Source: Lachnospiraceae bacterium UBA7182 (lineage in GTDB: Bacteria > Bacillota > Clostridia > Lachnospirales > Lachnospiraceae). Taken from it: a DNA stretch of 25,230 bases. How positions within the stretch are numbered: the stretch's first letter is position 1; the number at the start of each line of letters is the position of its first letter. Below are positions 8,784 through 16,742 of this stretch, piece after piece. Location of the stretch: positions 1-25,230 of the forward strand of contig DKVI01000028.1 of NCBI GenBank assembly GCA_002491115.1, in the 5' to 3' direction. The notes beneath the pieces are model-generated. The model did not search any database. It saw only the letters and a program-made list of their open reading frames with translations, and was not told where the DNA came from. The position numbers and the translations under genes are program-made.

Positions 8784-8827
8784 ATATGCACAAATTATCC
8801 ACAAGTTATCCACCAAAATGTGGATAA
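8784..8827. promoter_or_regulatory. DnaA-box cluster of oriC
   Basis: Four boxes in 44 bp: ATATGCACA (8784-8792, one mismatch), TTATCCACA (8795-8803, exact), TTATCCACC (8806-8814, one mismatch) and TGTGGATAA (8819-8827, exact on the minus strand). The first three point the same way and are spaced 11 bp start to start, about one helical turn, which suits cooperative DnaA binding. Confidence 0.92.
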
Positions 8828-8835
8828 CATTTTAC

Positions 8836-8864
8836 TTGACTTATGGCAGTTGTCTGCGTATAAT
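8836..8864 (+). promoter_or_regulatory. Predicted rpmH promoter
   Basis: TTGACT (8836-8841), 17-nt spacer, TATAAT (8859-8864). Transcription would start near 8871 and run through rpmH into rnpA and beyond. Its -35 box lies just 8 bp from the last DnaA box, so DnaA binding could affect it. Confidence 0.85.
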
Positions 8865-8922
8865 TGAAATAGTGTTTTTTAACCTGTTAAAGAATATAAG
8901 AGAGTAAGGAGGTGGAAAGAGT

Positions 8923-9057
8923 ATGAAAATGACATTTCAGCCAAAGAAGCGCTCCAGAGCGAAGGTTCACGGTTTCAGAGCAAGAATGAGCACGCCGGGC
9001 GGAAGAAAGGTTTTAGCAGCCAGAAGATTAAAAGGAAGAAAAAGATTATCAGCGTAG
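8923..9057 (+). CDS. rpmH: Ribosomal protein bL34
   Basis: A 44-residue, strongly basic protein, MKMTFQPKKRSRAKVHGF followed by RARMSTPGGRKVLAARR and ending KGRKRLSA, the exact shape of large-subunit protein L34. Start ATG has AAGGAGGTG about 7 nt upstream. It is the first plus-strand gene right of oriC, as in nearly all Bacillota. Confidence 0.98.
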   Translation: MKMTFQPKKRSRAKVHGFRARMSTPGGRKVLAARRLKGRKRLSA

Positions 9058-9083
9058 GCCGCAAGTATGTGGCCTTTTCTTCT
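9056..9083 (+). terminator. Stem-loop with short T-run after rpmH
   Basis: AGGCCGC (9056-9062) pairs with GTGGCCT (9069-9075) around a 6-nt loop, with one G-T pair, followed by TTTTCTTCT. It begins inside the rpmH stop codon. The T-run is interrupted, so it is probably a partial terminator that lowers rnpA expression relative to rpmH rather than a full stop. Confidence 0.55.
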
Positions 9084-9104
9084 ATTATTTTATAAGGAGA
9101 ATCC

Positions 9105-9440
9105 ATGAAATTTTCAGAGTCTCTGAAAAATAACGCGGATTTCCAGAGAGTATACAGGGAGGGAAGTTCCTATGCGAACCGCTGCCTCGTCCTGTATGTG
9201 CTTGAAAATCAGACCGGGCAGAATCGTTTGGGAATCTCAGTCAGCAAAAAAGTAGGTAACAGCGTTGTCAGGCACAGGATCACACGTTTGATCAGAGAAA
9301 GCTACAGGCTTAGAGAGAGTATGTTCAATAGTGGTTTGGATATGGTAGTGATTGCAAGGAAGGGCGCAAAGGATAAAACCTGCCAGGAGATTGAAAGTGC
9401 GCTGCTTCATTTGGGAAAACTTCACAGAATCGTAAAATAA
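9105..9440 (+). CDS. rnpA: Ribonuclease P protein component
   Basis: RnpA is the protein cofactor of RNase P and helps the RNA subunit bind the 5' leader of precursor tRNAs. The 111 residues include the family core RLGISVSKKVGNSVVRHR, then ITRLIRESYRL. The usual RNR of this helix is RHR here (codons AGG CAC AGG). The ATG follows AAGGAG by 6 nt. It lies 47 nt after rpmH and 1 nt before yidD. Confidence 0.97.
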   Translation: MKFSESLKNNADFQRVYREGSSYANRCLVLYVLENQTGQNRLGISVSKKVGNSVVRHRITRLIRESYRLRESMFNSGLDMVVIARKGAKDKTCQEIESALLHLGKLHRIVK

Positions 9441-9441
9441 T

Positions 9442-9651
9442 ATGAAAAAGTTTTTGATCTGCCTGATAAGATTTTATCAGAAGTATATATCACCGTTAAA
9501 AAACACGAAATGCCCTTATTATCCCAGTTGTTCCCAGTACGGTCTGGAAGCAGTAAGCAAATATGGAGCGGTCAGGGGCGGTCTGCTTGCACTGTGGAGG
9601 ATTTTAAGGTGCAATCCCTTTTCAAAGGGTGGATATGATCCGGTTCCATAG
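9442..9651 (+). CDS. yidD: Membrane protein insertion efficiency factor YidD
   Basis: A 69-residue protein with the YidD core CPYYPSCSQYG (about residues 24-34) and RGGLLALWRILRCNPFSKGG, ending in DPVP. The family has three conserved cysteines, all seen here, and an amphipathic N-terminal helix; it assists YidC in membrane insertion. The ATG comes 1 nt after the rnpA stop and has no clear Shine-Dalgarno, so translation is likely coupled to rnpA. Confidence 0.95.
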   Translation: MKKFLICLIRFYQKYISPLKNTKCPYYPSCSQYGLEAVSKYGAVRGGLLALWRILRCNPFSKGGYDPVP

Positions 9652-9668
9652 ATCGAAGGAGGTTTACT

Positions 9669-10946
9669 TTGGCAGGTATTTTATTAACTCAGAATAACGG
9701 ATTTATCATCGGAGATGTGGCAAGGATCTTAGGATGGATTATGAATGTGCTGTTTAATTTTTTAGACAGTGTATTTGGCGTACAAAATATTGGTATTTGT
9801 ATTATTTTATTTACAGTGATCATCTATCTTCTGATGCTTCCGTTGACTATTAAACAGCAGAAATTCTCCAAATTATCCGCAAAAATGAATCCTGAGCTGG
9901 AAGCAATCCGGAAAAAATACGCAAAGAGAAAAGATAACGAGGCCATGATGGCCATGAATGAAGAACAGCAGGCCGTCTATGCAAAGTACGGTGTTTCACC
10001 GACGGGAAGCTGCCTTCAGCTTCTGATTCAGTTTCCGATTCTGTTGGCTTTGTACCGGGTGATTATCAATGTGCCGGCATATGTGGGCGGTGTAAAGGAC
10101 GTATTTACCGAACTTGCCAATCGGATTATGGCAGCTCCGGGCGGCTCTGATTTTATGATGGAATTAAGCAAGAGCGGCAGGATGTATATCGAGGGAAAGG
10201 ATTTTACCCAGGTCAATACGATCATAGATGTGTTATATAAGCTGCAGGAATCCGGTACCGCTACCTGGCAGATGCTGATCGATGAATTTCCTCAGATGGA
10301 AAGCCTGATTGTTACGACGCAGAATTCCATCAGCCATATGAATAATTTTGGTATCAATTTAGCCAATTCCCCGTGGAATATTGCCAGATCCGCCATTGCG
10401 GGAGGCGCGTATCTCATGCTGGTGGGGGCGCTTCTTGTGCCGTTTTTAGCCTGGTTTACTCAATGGCTGAATGTAAAAATGATGCCTCAGCCGGCCGCGT
10501 CGGATAACGGCGCCAATGATACTATGAACGCCACCATGAAGTCAATGAATCTGTTTATGCCTCTTATGTCGGCGTGGTTCTGTCTTACACTGCCTTCAGG
10601 TATGGGACTTTACTGGATTGCGGGCGCAATTGTCCGTGGGATTCAGCAGTGGGCGATCAACAAATATATGGACAGGCTGGATTTGGATGAGCTTGTCAAA
10701 AAAAATATGGAAAAAAACAACCGGATTCGTGAGAAAAAAGGACTTCCGCCCCAGAAGATTACGGATATAGCAAAGACGAATGTAAAAGCGATCGATAACG
10801 GTAAGAAGAAAAAGACCCTGACAGAGGAAGAGAGGATAGCAGCGATGGAAGCTTCCACAAATTATTATAAAAATTCGGACAAAAAGGGAAGTCTTGCATC
10901 CAAAGCGGCAATGGTAGCCAAGTATAACGAAAGAAGTAAAAAGTAA
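9669..10946 (+). CDS. yidC: Membrane insertase YidC/Oxa1 family
   Basis: YidC inserts and folds membrane proteins alone or with SecYEG. The 425 residues start at a TTG, chosen because AAGGAGG stands 6 nt before it and no ATG fits. A first membrane helix is near residues 18-58 with the YidC segment IILFTVIIYLLMLPLTIKQQ; then comes the charged cytoplasmic hairpin, SPTGSCLQLLIQFPILLALYRV, a long outer segment with little similarity, and two or three more helices including LFMPLMSAWFCLTLPSGMGLYWI. The tail is Lys-rich. No lipobox cysteine is seen at the N-terminus, unlike B. subtilis SpoIIIJ. Confidence 0.95.
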   Translation: MAGILLTQNNGFIIGDVARILGWIMNVLFNFLDSVFGVQNIGICIILFTVIIYLLMLPLTIKQQKFSKLSAKMNPELEAIRKKYAKRKDNEAMMAMNEEQQAVYAKYGVSPTGSCLQLLIQFPILLALYRVIINVPAYVGGVKDVFTELANRIMAAPGGSDFMMELSKSGRMYIEGKDFTQVNTIIDVLYKLQESGTATWQMLIDEFPQMESLIVTTQNSISHMNNFGINLANSPWNIARSAIAGGAYLMLVGALLVPFLAWFTQWLNVKMMPQPAASDNGANDTMNATMKSMNLFMPLMSAWFCLTLPSGMGLYWIAGAIVRGIQQWAINKYMDRLDLDELVKKNMEKNNRIREKKGLPPQKITDIAKTNVKAIDNGKKKKTLTEEERIAAMEASTNYYKNSDKKGSLASKAAMVAKYNERSKK

Positions 10947-10960
10947 GGGGGAAACTAGTA

Positions 10961-11677
10961 ATGGAGTATAGTGAATTTACCGGTAAGACGGTAGAAGATG
11001 CCATCATAGCGGCTGCAATCAGACTTGAAACTACTTCAGACAGGCTGGAGTATGAAGTGATTGATAAAGGAAGCAGCGGTTTTCTCGGGATCGGCAGTAA
11101 ACCTGCCAGGATCCGCGCCCGTAAGATTCTGGATGCAAAAGAAAAGGCTGAAGATTTTCTGACTAAAGTATTTGAAGCGATGCAGGTTCAGGTAAGTATG
11201 ACAATATCTGAAAATCAGGAGGAAAAGGTTATGAATATCGACCTTTCCGGAGAAGATATGGGAATCCTGATCGGGAAGAGAGGGCAGACGCTGGATTCCC
11301 TGCAATATCTGGTAAGTCTGGTGGTCAATAAAGGCGAGGAAGAGTACCTCCGTGTGAAGGTGGATACCGAAAACTACCGCCAGAGAAGGAAAGATACGCT
11401 GGAAAATCTGGCGAAAAATATCGCGTTTAAGGTGAAAAAGACCGGCAGGGCAGTGGTTTTGGAACCGATGAACCCTTATGAGAGAAGAGTCATTCATTCG
11501 GCGCTTCAGTCGGATCACAGCGTGGAAACCCACAGTGAAGGGGACGAACCTTTTCGCCGTGTCGTTGTTACTTTAAAAGAAGGAGTCCGCGTGCGGGATA
11601 ACAATAATCGCCGTCGTCGTTACGGTAATAAAAATTATCGGAAAAATAACAGTAAAAGAGAAGGGGGACGCGAATAA
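10961..11677 (+). CDS. jag: Jag/KhpB RNA-binding protein (KH and R3H)
   Basis: A 238-residue protein with a Jag N-terminal domain (1-55, with SSGFLGIGSKPARIRAR), a KH domain with GKRG at 105-108, and an R3H domain with ERRVIH at 174-179. The C-terminal 30 residues are strongly basic (RRRRYGNKNYRKNN). KhpB/Jag proteins bind RNA and take part in cell-envelope control in Bacillota. It follows yidC by 14 nt, a standing pair. Its stop codon lies in the loop of a terminator. Confidence 0.95.
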   Translation: MEYSEFTGKTVEDAIIAAAIRLETTSDRLEYEVIDKGSSGFLGIGSKPARIRARKILDAKEKAEDFLTKVFEAMQVQVSMTISENQEEKVMNIDLSGEDMGILIGKRGQTLDSLQYLVSLVVNKGEEEYLRVKVDTENYRQRRKDTLENLAKNIAFKVKKTGRAVVLEPMNPYERRVIHSALQSDHSVETHSEGDEPFRRVVVTLKEGVRVRDNNNRRRRYGNKNYRKNNSKREGGRE

Positions 11678-11690
11678 GCGTCCTCTTTTT
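11664..11690 (+). terminator. Rho-independent terminator across jag stop
   Basis: GGACGC (11666-11671) and GCGTCC (11678-11683) form a perfect 6-bp stem, which can be extended by a G-T and a G-C pair, with loop GAATAA; CTTTTT follows. The TAA stop of jag is in the loop, so terminating ribosomes would cover the hairpin. This could link transcript ending to jag translation. It comes just before mnmE. Confidence 0.75.
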
Positions 11691-11701
11691 CCTGTACAGG
11701 A
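11690..11701. promoter_or_regulatory. 12-bp palindrome over the mnmE ribosome site
   Basis: TCCTGTACAGGA is a perfect palindrome whose right arm overlaps the AGGAG Shine-Dalgarno (11698-11702) of mnmE. It could be a dimer-binding operator or a small structure that partly hides the ribosome site. No regulator is known from the sequence. Confidence 0.35.
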
Positions 11702-11710
11702 GCAAAAACT

Positions 11711-13090
11711 ATGGTAAAAAGTGATACAATTGCGGCAGTTGCTACAGGTATGAATTGTTCAGGGATCGGTATTATAAGGATCAGCGGGGAGGAAGCCTTT
11801 GAAATCGCGGATCAGATTTTCTGTCCCGCAAAAAAAGAAAAGAAACTGGCGGATCAGGATAGTTACACGATTCATTACGGAACAATCGCAGACGGAGAGG
11901 ATATGATAGATGAAGTGATCGTTCTTCTCATGCGGGGGCCTCACAGTTATACGGCGGAGGATACGGTGGAGATTGACTGTCATGGCGGTGTGCTGGTCAT
12001 GAAAAAGATTCTTAATCTGGTGATCCGAAAAGGCGCCAGACCGGCACAGCCGGGGGAATTTACCAAAAGAGCTTTTTTGAACGGCCGAATCGATCTTTCA
12101 CAGGCGGAAGCCGTGGCGGATGTAATACAGGCAAAGAATGAATATGCGTTGAAGAGCTCTGTCCGTCAGTTGAAGGGTTCCGTTCTTTCCTTTATAAAAG
12201 AGATGCGGGAGAAAATTTTATATGAAATTGCCTTTATTGAATCTGCGCTGGATGATCCTGAACACATCAGTCTGGAAGGTTATCCACATAAGCTTGGGGA
12301 TAAAGTGGATAACTTGTTGAAAGACATGAAAAATCTGTTGATAAACTTTGAACAGGGGAGGATACTCAGAGAAGGAATCAAAACCGTGATCGTAGGAAAA
12401 CCCAACGCGGGAAAATCTTCCCTTTTAAATATGCTGGTGGGAGAGGACCGCGCCATTGTGACAGAGATTGCCGGTACAACAAGAGATACGTTGGAAGAAC
12501 AGATCCAGATTCGGGGATTGAGTCTGCTGATTGCGGATACAGCCGGGATTAGGGAAACGGAAGATGTTGTGGAGCGTATGGGAGTACACAGAGCTAAAGA
12601 AAATGTAAAAGATGCGGATTTGATCCTGTATGTAGTTGACAGTTCCACTGATTTGGATGAAAATGATGAAAAGATCCTTTCCTTATTAATAGACAGAAAG
12701 GTGATTGTTCTGTTAAATAAGACAGATCTTTTACCTGTGACCACAGAAGAAATCATAAAAGAGAAATTGTCAGCGCGTGTGGTTTCCATATCCGCAAAAG
12801 AAAAGACGGGGATGGAACGGTTTGCTGATCTTTTAGATGAAATGTTTCAGGAGGGAAAGCTTTCTTATAATGATGAAGTGTGTTTGACGAACATTCGTCA
12901 CCGGTCGGCGATGGAATCAGCAAAGGAAAGCCTTGAAAAAGTCAGGGAAAGTATCGCTCTTGGCATGCCGGAAGATTTTTACTCGATTGATCTGATGGAT
13001 GCGTATGAATCTCTGGGACATATTCTGGGAGAATCCCTTTCGGATGACCTGGTTAATGAGATTTTTAGTAAATTTTGTATGGGTAAATAA
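11711..13090 (+). CDS. mnmE: tRNA modification GTPase MnmE
   Basis: MnmE with MnmG adds the (carboxymethyl)aminomethyl group to the wobble uridine of several tRNAs. The 459 residues have an N-terminal tetrahydrofolate-binding domain, a helical domain and an inserted GTPase with G1 GKPNAGKS (229-236), G2 TTRDT (256-260), G3 DTAG (276-279) and G4 NKTD (336-339). The C-terminus is FCMGK with the conserved Cys456. AGGAG lies 8 nt before the ATG. mnmG follows after 11 nt, the usual pair. Confidence 0.98.
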   Translation: MVKSDTIAAVATGMNCSGIGIIRISGEEAFEIADQIFCPAKKEKKLADQDSYTIHYGTIADGEDMIDEVIVLLMRGPHSYTAEDTVEIDCHGGVLVMKKILNLVIRKGARPAQPGEFTKRAFLNGRIDLSQAEAVADVIQAKNEYALKSSVRQLKGSVLSFIKEMREKILYEIAFIESALDDPEHISLEGYPHKLGDKVDNLLKDMKNLLINFEQGRILREGIKTVIVGKPNAGKSSLLNMLVGEDRAIVTEIAGTTRDTLEEQIQIRGLSLLIADTAGIRETEDVVERMGVHRAKENVKDADLILYVVDSSTDLDENDEKILSLLIDRKVIVLLNKTDLLPVTTEEIIKEKLSARVVSISAKEKTGMERFADLLDEMFQEGKLSYNDEVCLTNIRHRSAMESAKESLEKVRESIALGMPEDFYSIDLMDAYESLGHILGESLSDDLVNEIFSKFCMGK

Positions 13091-13101
13091 GGAGACATAA
13101 G

Positions 13102-15018
13102 ATGCCGTTTGTAGAAGAATATGTGGATGCGGTGGTAGTGGGAGCCGGCCATGCAGGCTGTGAGGCGGCTTTGGCCTGCGCCAGGCTCGGACTGGAAACG
13201 GTAATATTTACCGTCAGTGTGGACAGTATTGCCCTGATGCCCTGCAACCCGAATATAGGAGGAAGTTCCAAGGGACATCTGGTGAGAGAAATAGACGCTT
13301 TGGGCGGAGAGATGGGGAAAGTGATTGACAGGACTTTTATCCAGTCTAAAATGTTGAATGTATCCAAAGGACCGGCCGTACATTCTCTTCGTGCCCAGGC
13401 GGACAAAGCAGAATACGGGCGTGCCATGCGTAAGGTTCTGGAAAATACGGATCATTTACAGATTGTCCAGGCGGAAGTGACTGAGATTCTGGCAGAAAAG
13501 GGGCAGGTGACAGGCATCCGTCTGTATTCCGGTGCGGTTTATCACGCAAAGGCGGTGATTTTGTGTACCGGTACTTATTTGAAAGCCAGATGTATCTATG
13601 GGGATGTGAGTATTCATACGGGTCCTAACGGATTAAAATCCGCGGACTATTTGACGGATTCTCTGAAAAAACTCGGGATTGAAATGGTTCGGTTTAAGAC
13701 AGGGACTCCTGCGAGAATTGATAAAAGATCTGTGGATTTCAGTAAGATGGAAGAACAGTTCGGGGATAAAACAGTCGTTCCTTTTTCATTCACCACAAAT
13801 CCGGAAGATGTACAGATCGATCAGGTATCCTGCTGGCTTACCTATACCAATGAAAAAACCCATGAAATCATCCGTTCCAATCTGGACCGCTCTCCTTTGT
13901 ATTCCGGGGTAATCGAGGGGACAGGCCCCAGATATTGCCCGTCTATAGAGGATAAAGTGGTAAAGTTTGCGGATAAGAACAGACATCAGGTATTTATAGA
14001 GCCGGAAGGACTTCATACCAATGAAATGTATGTGGGCGGAATGTCCAGTTCCCTGCCGGAGGATGTGCAGCATGCCATGTATCATTCGGTTCCGGGACTG
14101 GAACATGCAAAGATCGTCCGTAATGCCTACGCCATTGAATATGACTGTATCAATCCCCAGCAGCTTTATCCGACGCTGGAATTTAAGTCTGTTGGCGGAT
14201 TGTTCAGCGGAGGGCAGTTTAACGGAAGTTCCGGTTATGAAGAGGCGGCGGCCCAGGGACTTGTGGCCGGGATCAACGCGGCCAGGAAAATACGGGGAGA
14301 AGAACCGATTGTGATTGACCGCTCACAGGGATATATAGGAGTCCTGATTGACGATCTGGTGACAAAAGAAAATCATGAGCCCTATCGTATGATGACTTCC
14401 CGTGCGGAATACAGGCTCCTTTTAAGGCAGGACAATGCGGATCAAAGACTGACGCCTGTAGGATATAGAGTCGGACTTATATCCGAAGAACGCTATCAGG
14501 CGCTTCTTGAAAAGACAGAACAGATACAAAAAGAAAAAGACCGTCTGGAACATACGATGGTGGGCGCTTCGGGGGACGTGCAGAAATTTCTGGATTCTTA
14601 TGGAAGTTCTTCTTTAAAAACAGCCGCTTCTTTGGCGGAGATATTAAGAAGGCCGGAGATGAAGTATGAATATCTTTCCGTTATTGATCCTGACAGGCCG
14701 AAGCTTTCTCCGTCAGTTACGGAGCAGGTGGAAATCGATATTAAATACGACGGTTATATTAAAAGACAGCAAAAACAGGTGGAACAGTTTAAGAAGCTGG
14801 AAGAGAAAAAGATACCGGAAGAGATAGATTACGGACAGATACCCAGTCTGCGGATCGAAGCTGTTCAAAAATTAACCCTTTATAAACCTGTTTCAATCGG
14901 ACAGGCTTCCCGTATCTCCGGTGTATCTCCGGCGGATATTTCTGTGCTGCTTGTCTATCTGGAACAGAAGCGCCGGGAAAGGAAATCATCCAATGAAGCA
15001 GAAGACGGAGTATATTAA
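13102..15018 (+). CDS. mnmG: tRNA modification enzyme MnmG (GidA)
   Basis: MnmG is the FAD- and NADH-dependent partner of MnmE in wobble-uridine modification. The 638 residues begin with the dinucleotide-binding motif GAGHAG (14-19), followed by the signature CNPNIGGSSKGHLVREIDALGG (about 50-71), and later GGLFSGGQFNGSSGYEEAAAQG, the second GidA signature. The C-terminal helical domain (YDGYIKRQQ ... ISGVSPADISVLLVYL) is complete. AAGGAG precedes the ATG. The last 26 nt overlap rsmG in another frame. Confidence 0.98.
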   Translation: MPFVEEYVDAVVVGAGHAGCEAALACARLGLETVIFTVSVDSIALMPCNPNIGGSSKGHLVREIDALGGEMGKVIDRTFIQSKMLNVSKGPAVHSLRAQADKAEYGRAMRKVLENTDHLQIVQAEVTEILAEKGQVTGIRLYSGAVYHAKAVILCTGTYLKARCIYGDVSIHTGPNGLKSADYLTDSLKKLGIEMVRFKTGTPARIDKRSVDFSKMEEQFGDKTVVPFSFTTNPEDVQIDQVSCWLTYTNEKTHEIIRSNLDRSPLYSGVIEGTGPRYCPSIEDKVVKFADKNRHQVFIEPEGLHTNEMYVGGMSSSLPEDVQHAMYHSVPGLEHAKIVRNAYAIEYDCINPQQLYPTLEFKSVGGLFSGGQFNGSSGYEEAAAQGLVAGINAARKIRGEEPIVIDRSQGYIGVLIDDLVTKENHEPYRMMTSRAEYRLLLRQDNADQRLTPVGYRVGLISEERYQALLEKTEQIQKEKDRLEHTMVGASGDVQKFLDSYGSSSLKTAASLAEILRRPEMKYEYLSVIDPDRPKLSPSVTEQVEIDIKYDGYIKRQQKQVEQFKKLEEKKIPEEIDYGQIPSLRIEAVQKLTLYKPVSIGQASRISGVSPADISVLLVYLEQKRRERKSSNEAEDGVY

Positions 15019-15715
15019 GGAAAGGATTGCTTCTCTTGGTCTTGTTGTCAGTGAAGAACAGGCGGTGCAGTTTTATCAATATTACGAACTTTTGACAGAA
15101 TGGAACCGCTTTATGAATCTGACCGGTATTACTGAATTTGAAGAAGTGGTACAAAAGCATTTTGTGGACAGTTTGTCCCTGGTGTGGATGGAGGACTTAA
15201 AGAGTGTGGATAACCTGATCGATGTGGGAACCGGTGCGGGATTTCCGGGTATTCCTCTTAAGATTGCATTTCCTCATCTGAAAGTGGTTCTTCTGGATTC
15301 GCTGCAAAAACGGATTACATTTTTAAACGAAGTGATCCATAAAACCGGACTTACGGGAATTGATGCGGTCCATGGAAGGGCGGAAGATTATGCCAGACCC
15401 GGAAAACTAAGAGAATCCTTTAATCTGTGTGTCTCCCGGGCAGTGGCAAGGCTGGATGTACTTGGCGAATATTGTCTGCCTTATGTGAAAATCGGAGGAG
15501 CGTTTATTGCTTATAAATCCGGTGAGGCGGAGCAGGAGATCAAAGACGCCAGGTCTGCAGTATTTCAGTTAGGTGGAAAGACAGAAGATTGTAAGAATTT
15601 CCTGCTTCCGGATTCGGATATCCGCCGGTCTCTGGTAAAAATAAAAAAAGTAAACGGCTGTCCCAAAAAATATCCCAGAAAATCAGGAACCGCTGTTAAA
15701 AATCCTATAAAATAA
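14993..15715 (+). CDS. rsmG: 16S rRNA (guanine527-N7)-methyltransferase RsmG
   Basis: RsmG (GidB) uses S-adenosylmethionine to methylate G527 of 16S rRNA; its loss is linked to low-level streptomycin resistance in several bacteria. The start at 14993 gives MKQKTEYIKERIASLG, 240 residues, the family length; AAAGGA lies about 9 nt upstream. A reading frame open further 5' lacks support. The SAM-binding motif is LIDVGTGAGFPG (75-86), and the conserved SRAVA follows. The start overlaps the mnmG end by 26 nt. A strong terminator follows at once. Confidence 0.96.
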   Translation: MKQKTEYIKERIASLGLVVSEEQAVQFYQYYELLTEWNRFMNLTGITEFEEVVQKHFVDSLSLVWMEDLKSVDNLIDVGTGAGFPGIPLKIAFPHLKVVLLDSLQKRITFLNEVIHKTGLTGIDAVHGRAEDYARPGKLRESFNLCVSRAVARLDVLGEYCLPYVKIGGAFIAYKSGEAEQEIKDARSAVFQLGGKTEDCKNFLLPDSDIRRSLVKIKKVNGCPKKYPRKSGTAVKNPIK

Positions 15716-15718
15716 GAT

Positions 15719-15757
15719 ACCTGCCGCGAGAGACTGTTTTTCGCGGCAGGTTTTTTA
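15719..15757. terminator. Strong terminator between convergent genes
   Basis: CCTGCCGCGA (15720-15729) pairs perfectly with TCGCGGCAGG (15741-15750), loop 11 nt, followed by TTTTTT. It ends the rpmH-to-rsmG gene run on the plus strand. On the minus strand the same stem follows the hydrolase stop directly with a weaker T-rich tail, so it probably serves both genes. Confidence 0.93.
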
Positions 15758-16723
15758 GCAGATATTGTCCGTGTAAAGGTGAATGAACTTCAGTATTTCC
15801 TCCGGTTTTTCCAACTGGGGCAGTTTTCTGGTATAGTCAATATATTCTGCTTCAATGGCGGGATTATAATATTGGTATTCTTTTACGATACTTTCTATGC
15901 CTGGAAGCTCCCGTCCGGCGAGAATATGGATATTATGATTGATGGATTTTAAGGTTCCTATGATATTGGCATTCCCATATCTTCCCACCAGGCTCAGATA
16001 CAGATTTTTGGATCTTCTTCCTCCTAAATGAGCGGACTCATAATAATAATCGATCAGCGCTTCCGGAATGTTTTCCCTGTCGTAAAAGTATTTTTCCTCA
16101 AAATTTTCTTCTATTATATTTCTCGCTGTCATCATATGGTAGATAAAGGAACCGATAATGTTGCTTTTTAAGATCAGTTCTGCGGTCTTGGTACGTTTGC
16201 ACGGTTTTTTATTCAGGCTGTGTATATTTTCCGGATTGATGAGGATCAGCTCTTCAAAGGCTTCTTCGTTAATATGGCAGGCTCCCAGTACAAAAGATAC
16301 GGATTTTCCTGTAACGACGACGCTTGTCTTCTTTTTGATGATATTTCGTATAAAATCATTGATCAACTGGGTATACATATAGCTTGTATAGGTGATAAAC
16401 GGTCTGTCTGACAGGCCGCAGCCAAGCAGGTCTACGGAATATACTGTATTGGTCCTGGACAATTTATGAACAATGCCTGACCATTCAACGGAAGAGCTGT
16501 CTTCTTTTAAATCGTGGATCAGAAGAATCGGCTTTCCTTCCCCGGACACATGATAAGAAATATCTCCAAATCTCCAGTGATAGATTTCATTGTTTTTTTC
16601 ACTGAGAAGGTTCTTGGAAGAAGCTATTTTATCGAGTGTCTTGTTGATTGCAAACAAGCTGGTCAAAGTGGCGCTTACCAGGCCTATAAGGGAAAATGTG
16701 AATTTTTTATTGTCCATGTTCAT
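15755..16723 (-). CDS. Membrane-anchored alpha/beta-hydrolase-like protein
   Basis: A 322-residue protein with an N-terminal hydrophobic segment (about 8-26) that looks like an uncleaved anchor, then an alpha/beta-hydrolase fold: LLIHDLKEDSS at the usual oxyanion-loop place (67-77), VYSVDLLGCGLSDRP (94-108), the nucleophile-elbow strand VVVTGKSVSFVLG (135-147) and LPQLEKPEEILKFI near the end (301-314). The catalytic set looks degraded: the elbow is GKSVS rather than GxSxG (Ser141 kept), the usual acid after the sixth strand falls at GREL (270-273), and the site of the usual His reads RKLP (Lys300). It may be a non-enzymatic relative or use other residues. ATG with AGGGG upstream; own promoter. 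It runs against the direction of replication. Confidence 0.8.
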   Translation of the reverse strand: MNMDNKKFTFSLIGLVSATLTSLFAINKTLDKIASSKNLLSEKNNEIYHWRFGDISYHVSGEGKPILLIHDLKEDSSSVEWSGIVHKLSRTNTVYSVDLLGCGLSDRPFITYTSYMYTQLINDFIRNIIKKKTSVVVTGKSVSFVLGACHINEEAFEELILINPENIHSLNKKPCKRTKTAELILKSNIIGSFIYHMMTARNIIEENFEEKYFYDRENIPEALIDYYYESAHLGGRRSKNLYLSLVGRYGNANIIGTLKSINHNIHILAGRELPGIESIVKEYQYYNPAIEAEYIDYTRKLPQLEKPEEILKFIHLYTDNIC

Positions 16724-16742
16724 ACCCCTTTCTTTTTCTATG

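Larger units (their letters stand above)
8675..8922. other. oriC: dnaA-rpmH intergenic part of oriC
   Basis: 248 bases between the divergent dnaA and rpmH genes. It holds the dnaA promoter (minus), the rpmH promoter (plus), an AT-rich segment at about 8720-8780, and a tight DnaA-box cluster at 8784-8827. The strand switch of the flanking gene clusters here is the expected origin position in Bacillota. Confidence 0.9.

Noticed and set aside
11036..11533. 165-codon minus-strand open frame opposite jag
   Set aside because: Composition is that of a shadow frame with many His, Phe and Ile, and jag on the other strand has clear domains.
14921..14992. 5' extension of rsmG into mnmG
   Set aside because: The added residues do not fit the family; the ATG at 14993 has a ribosome site and gives the normal length.
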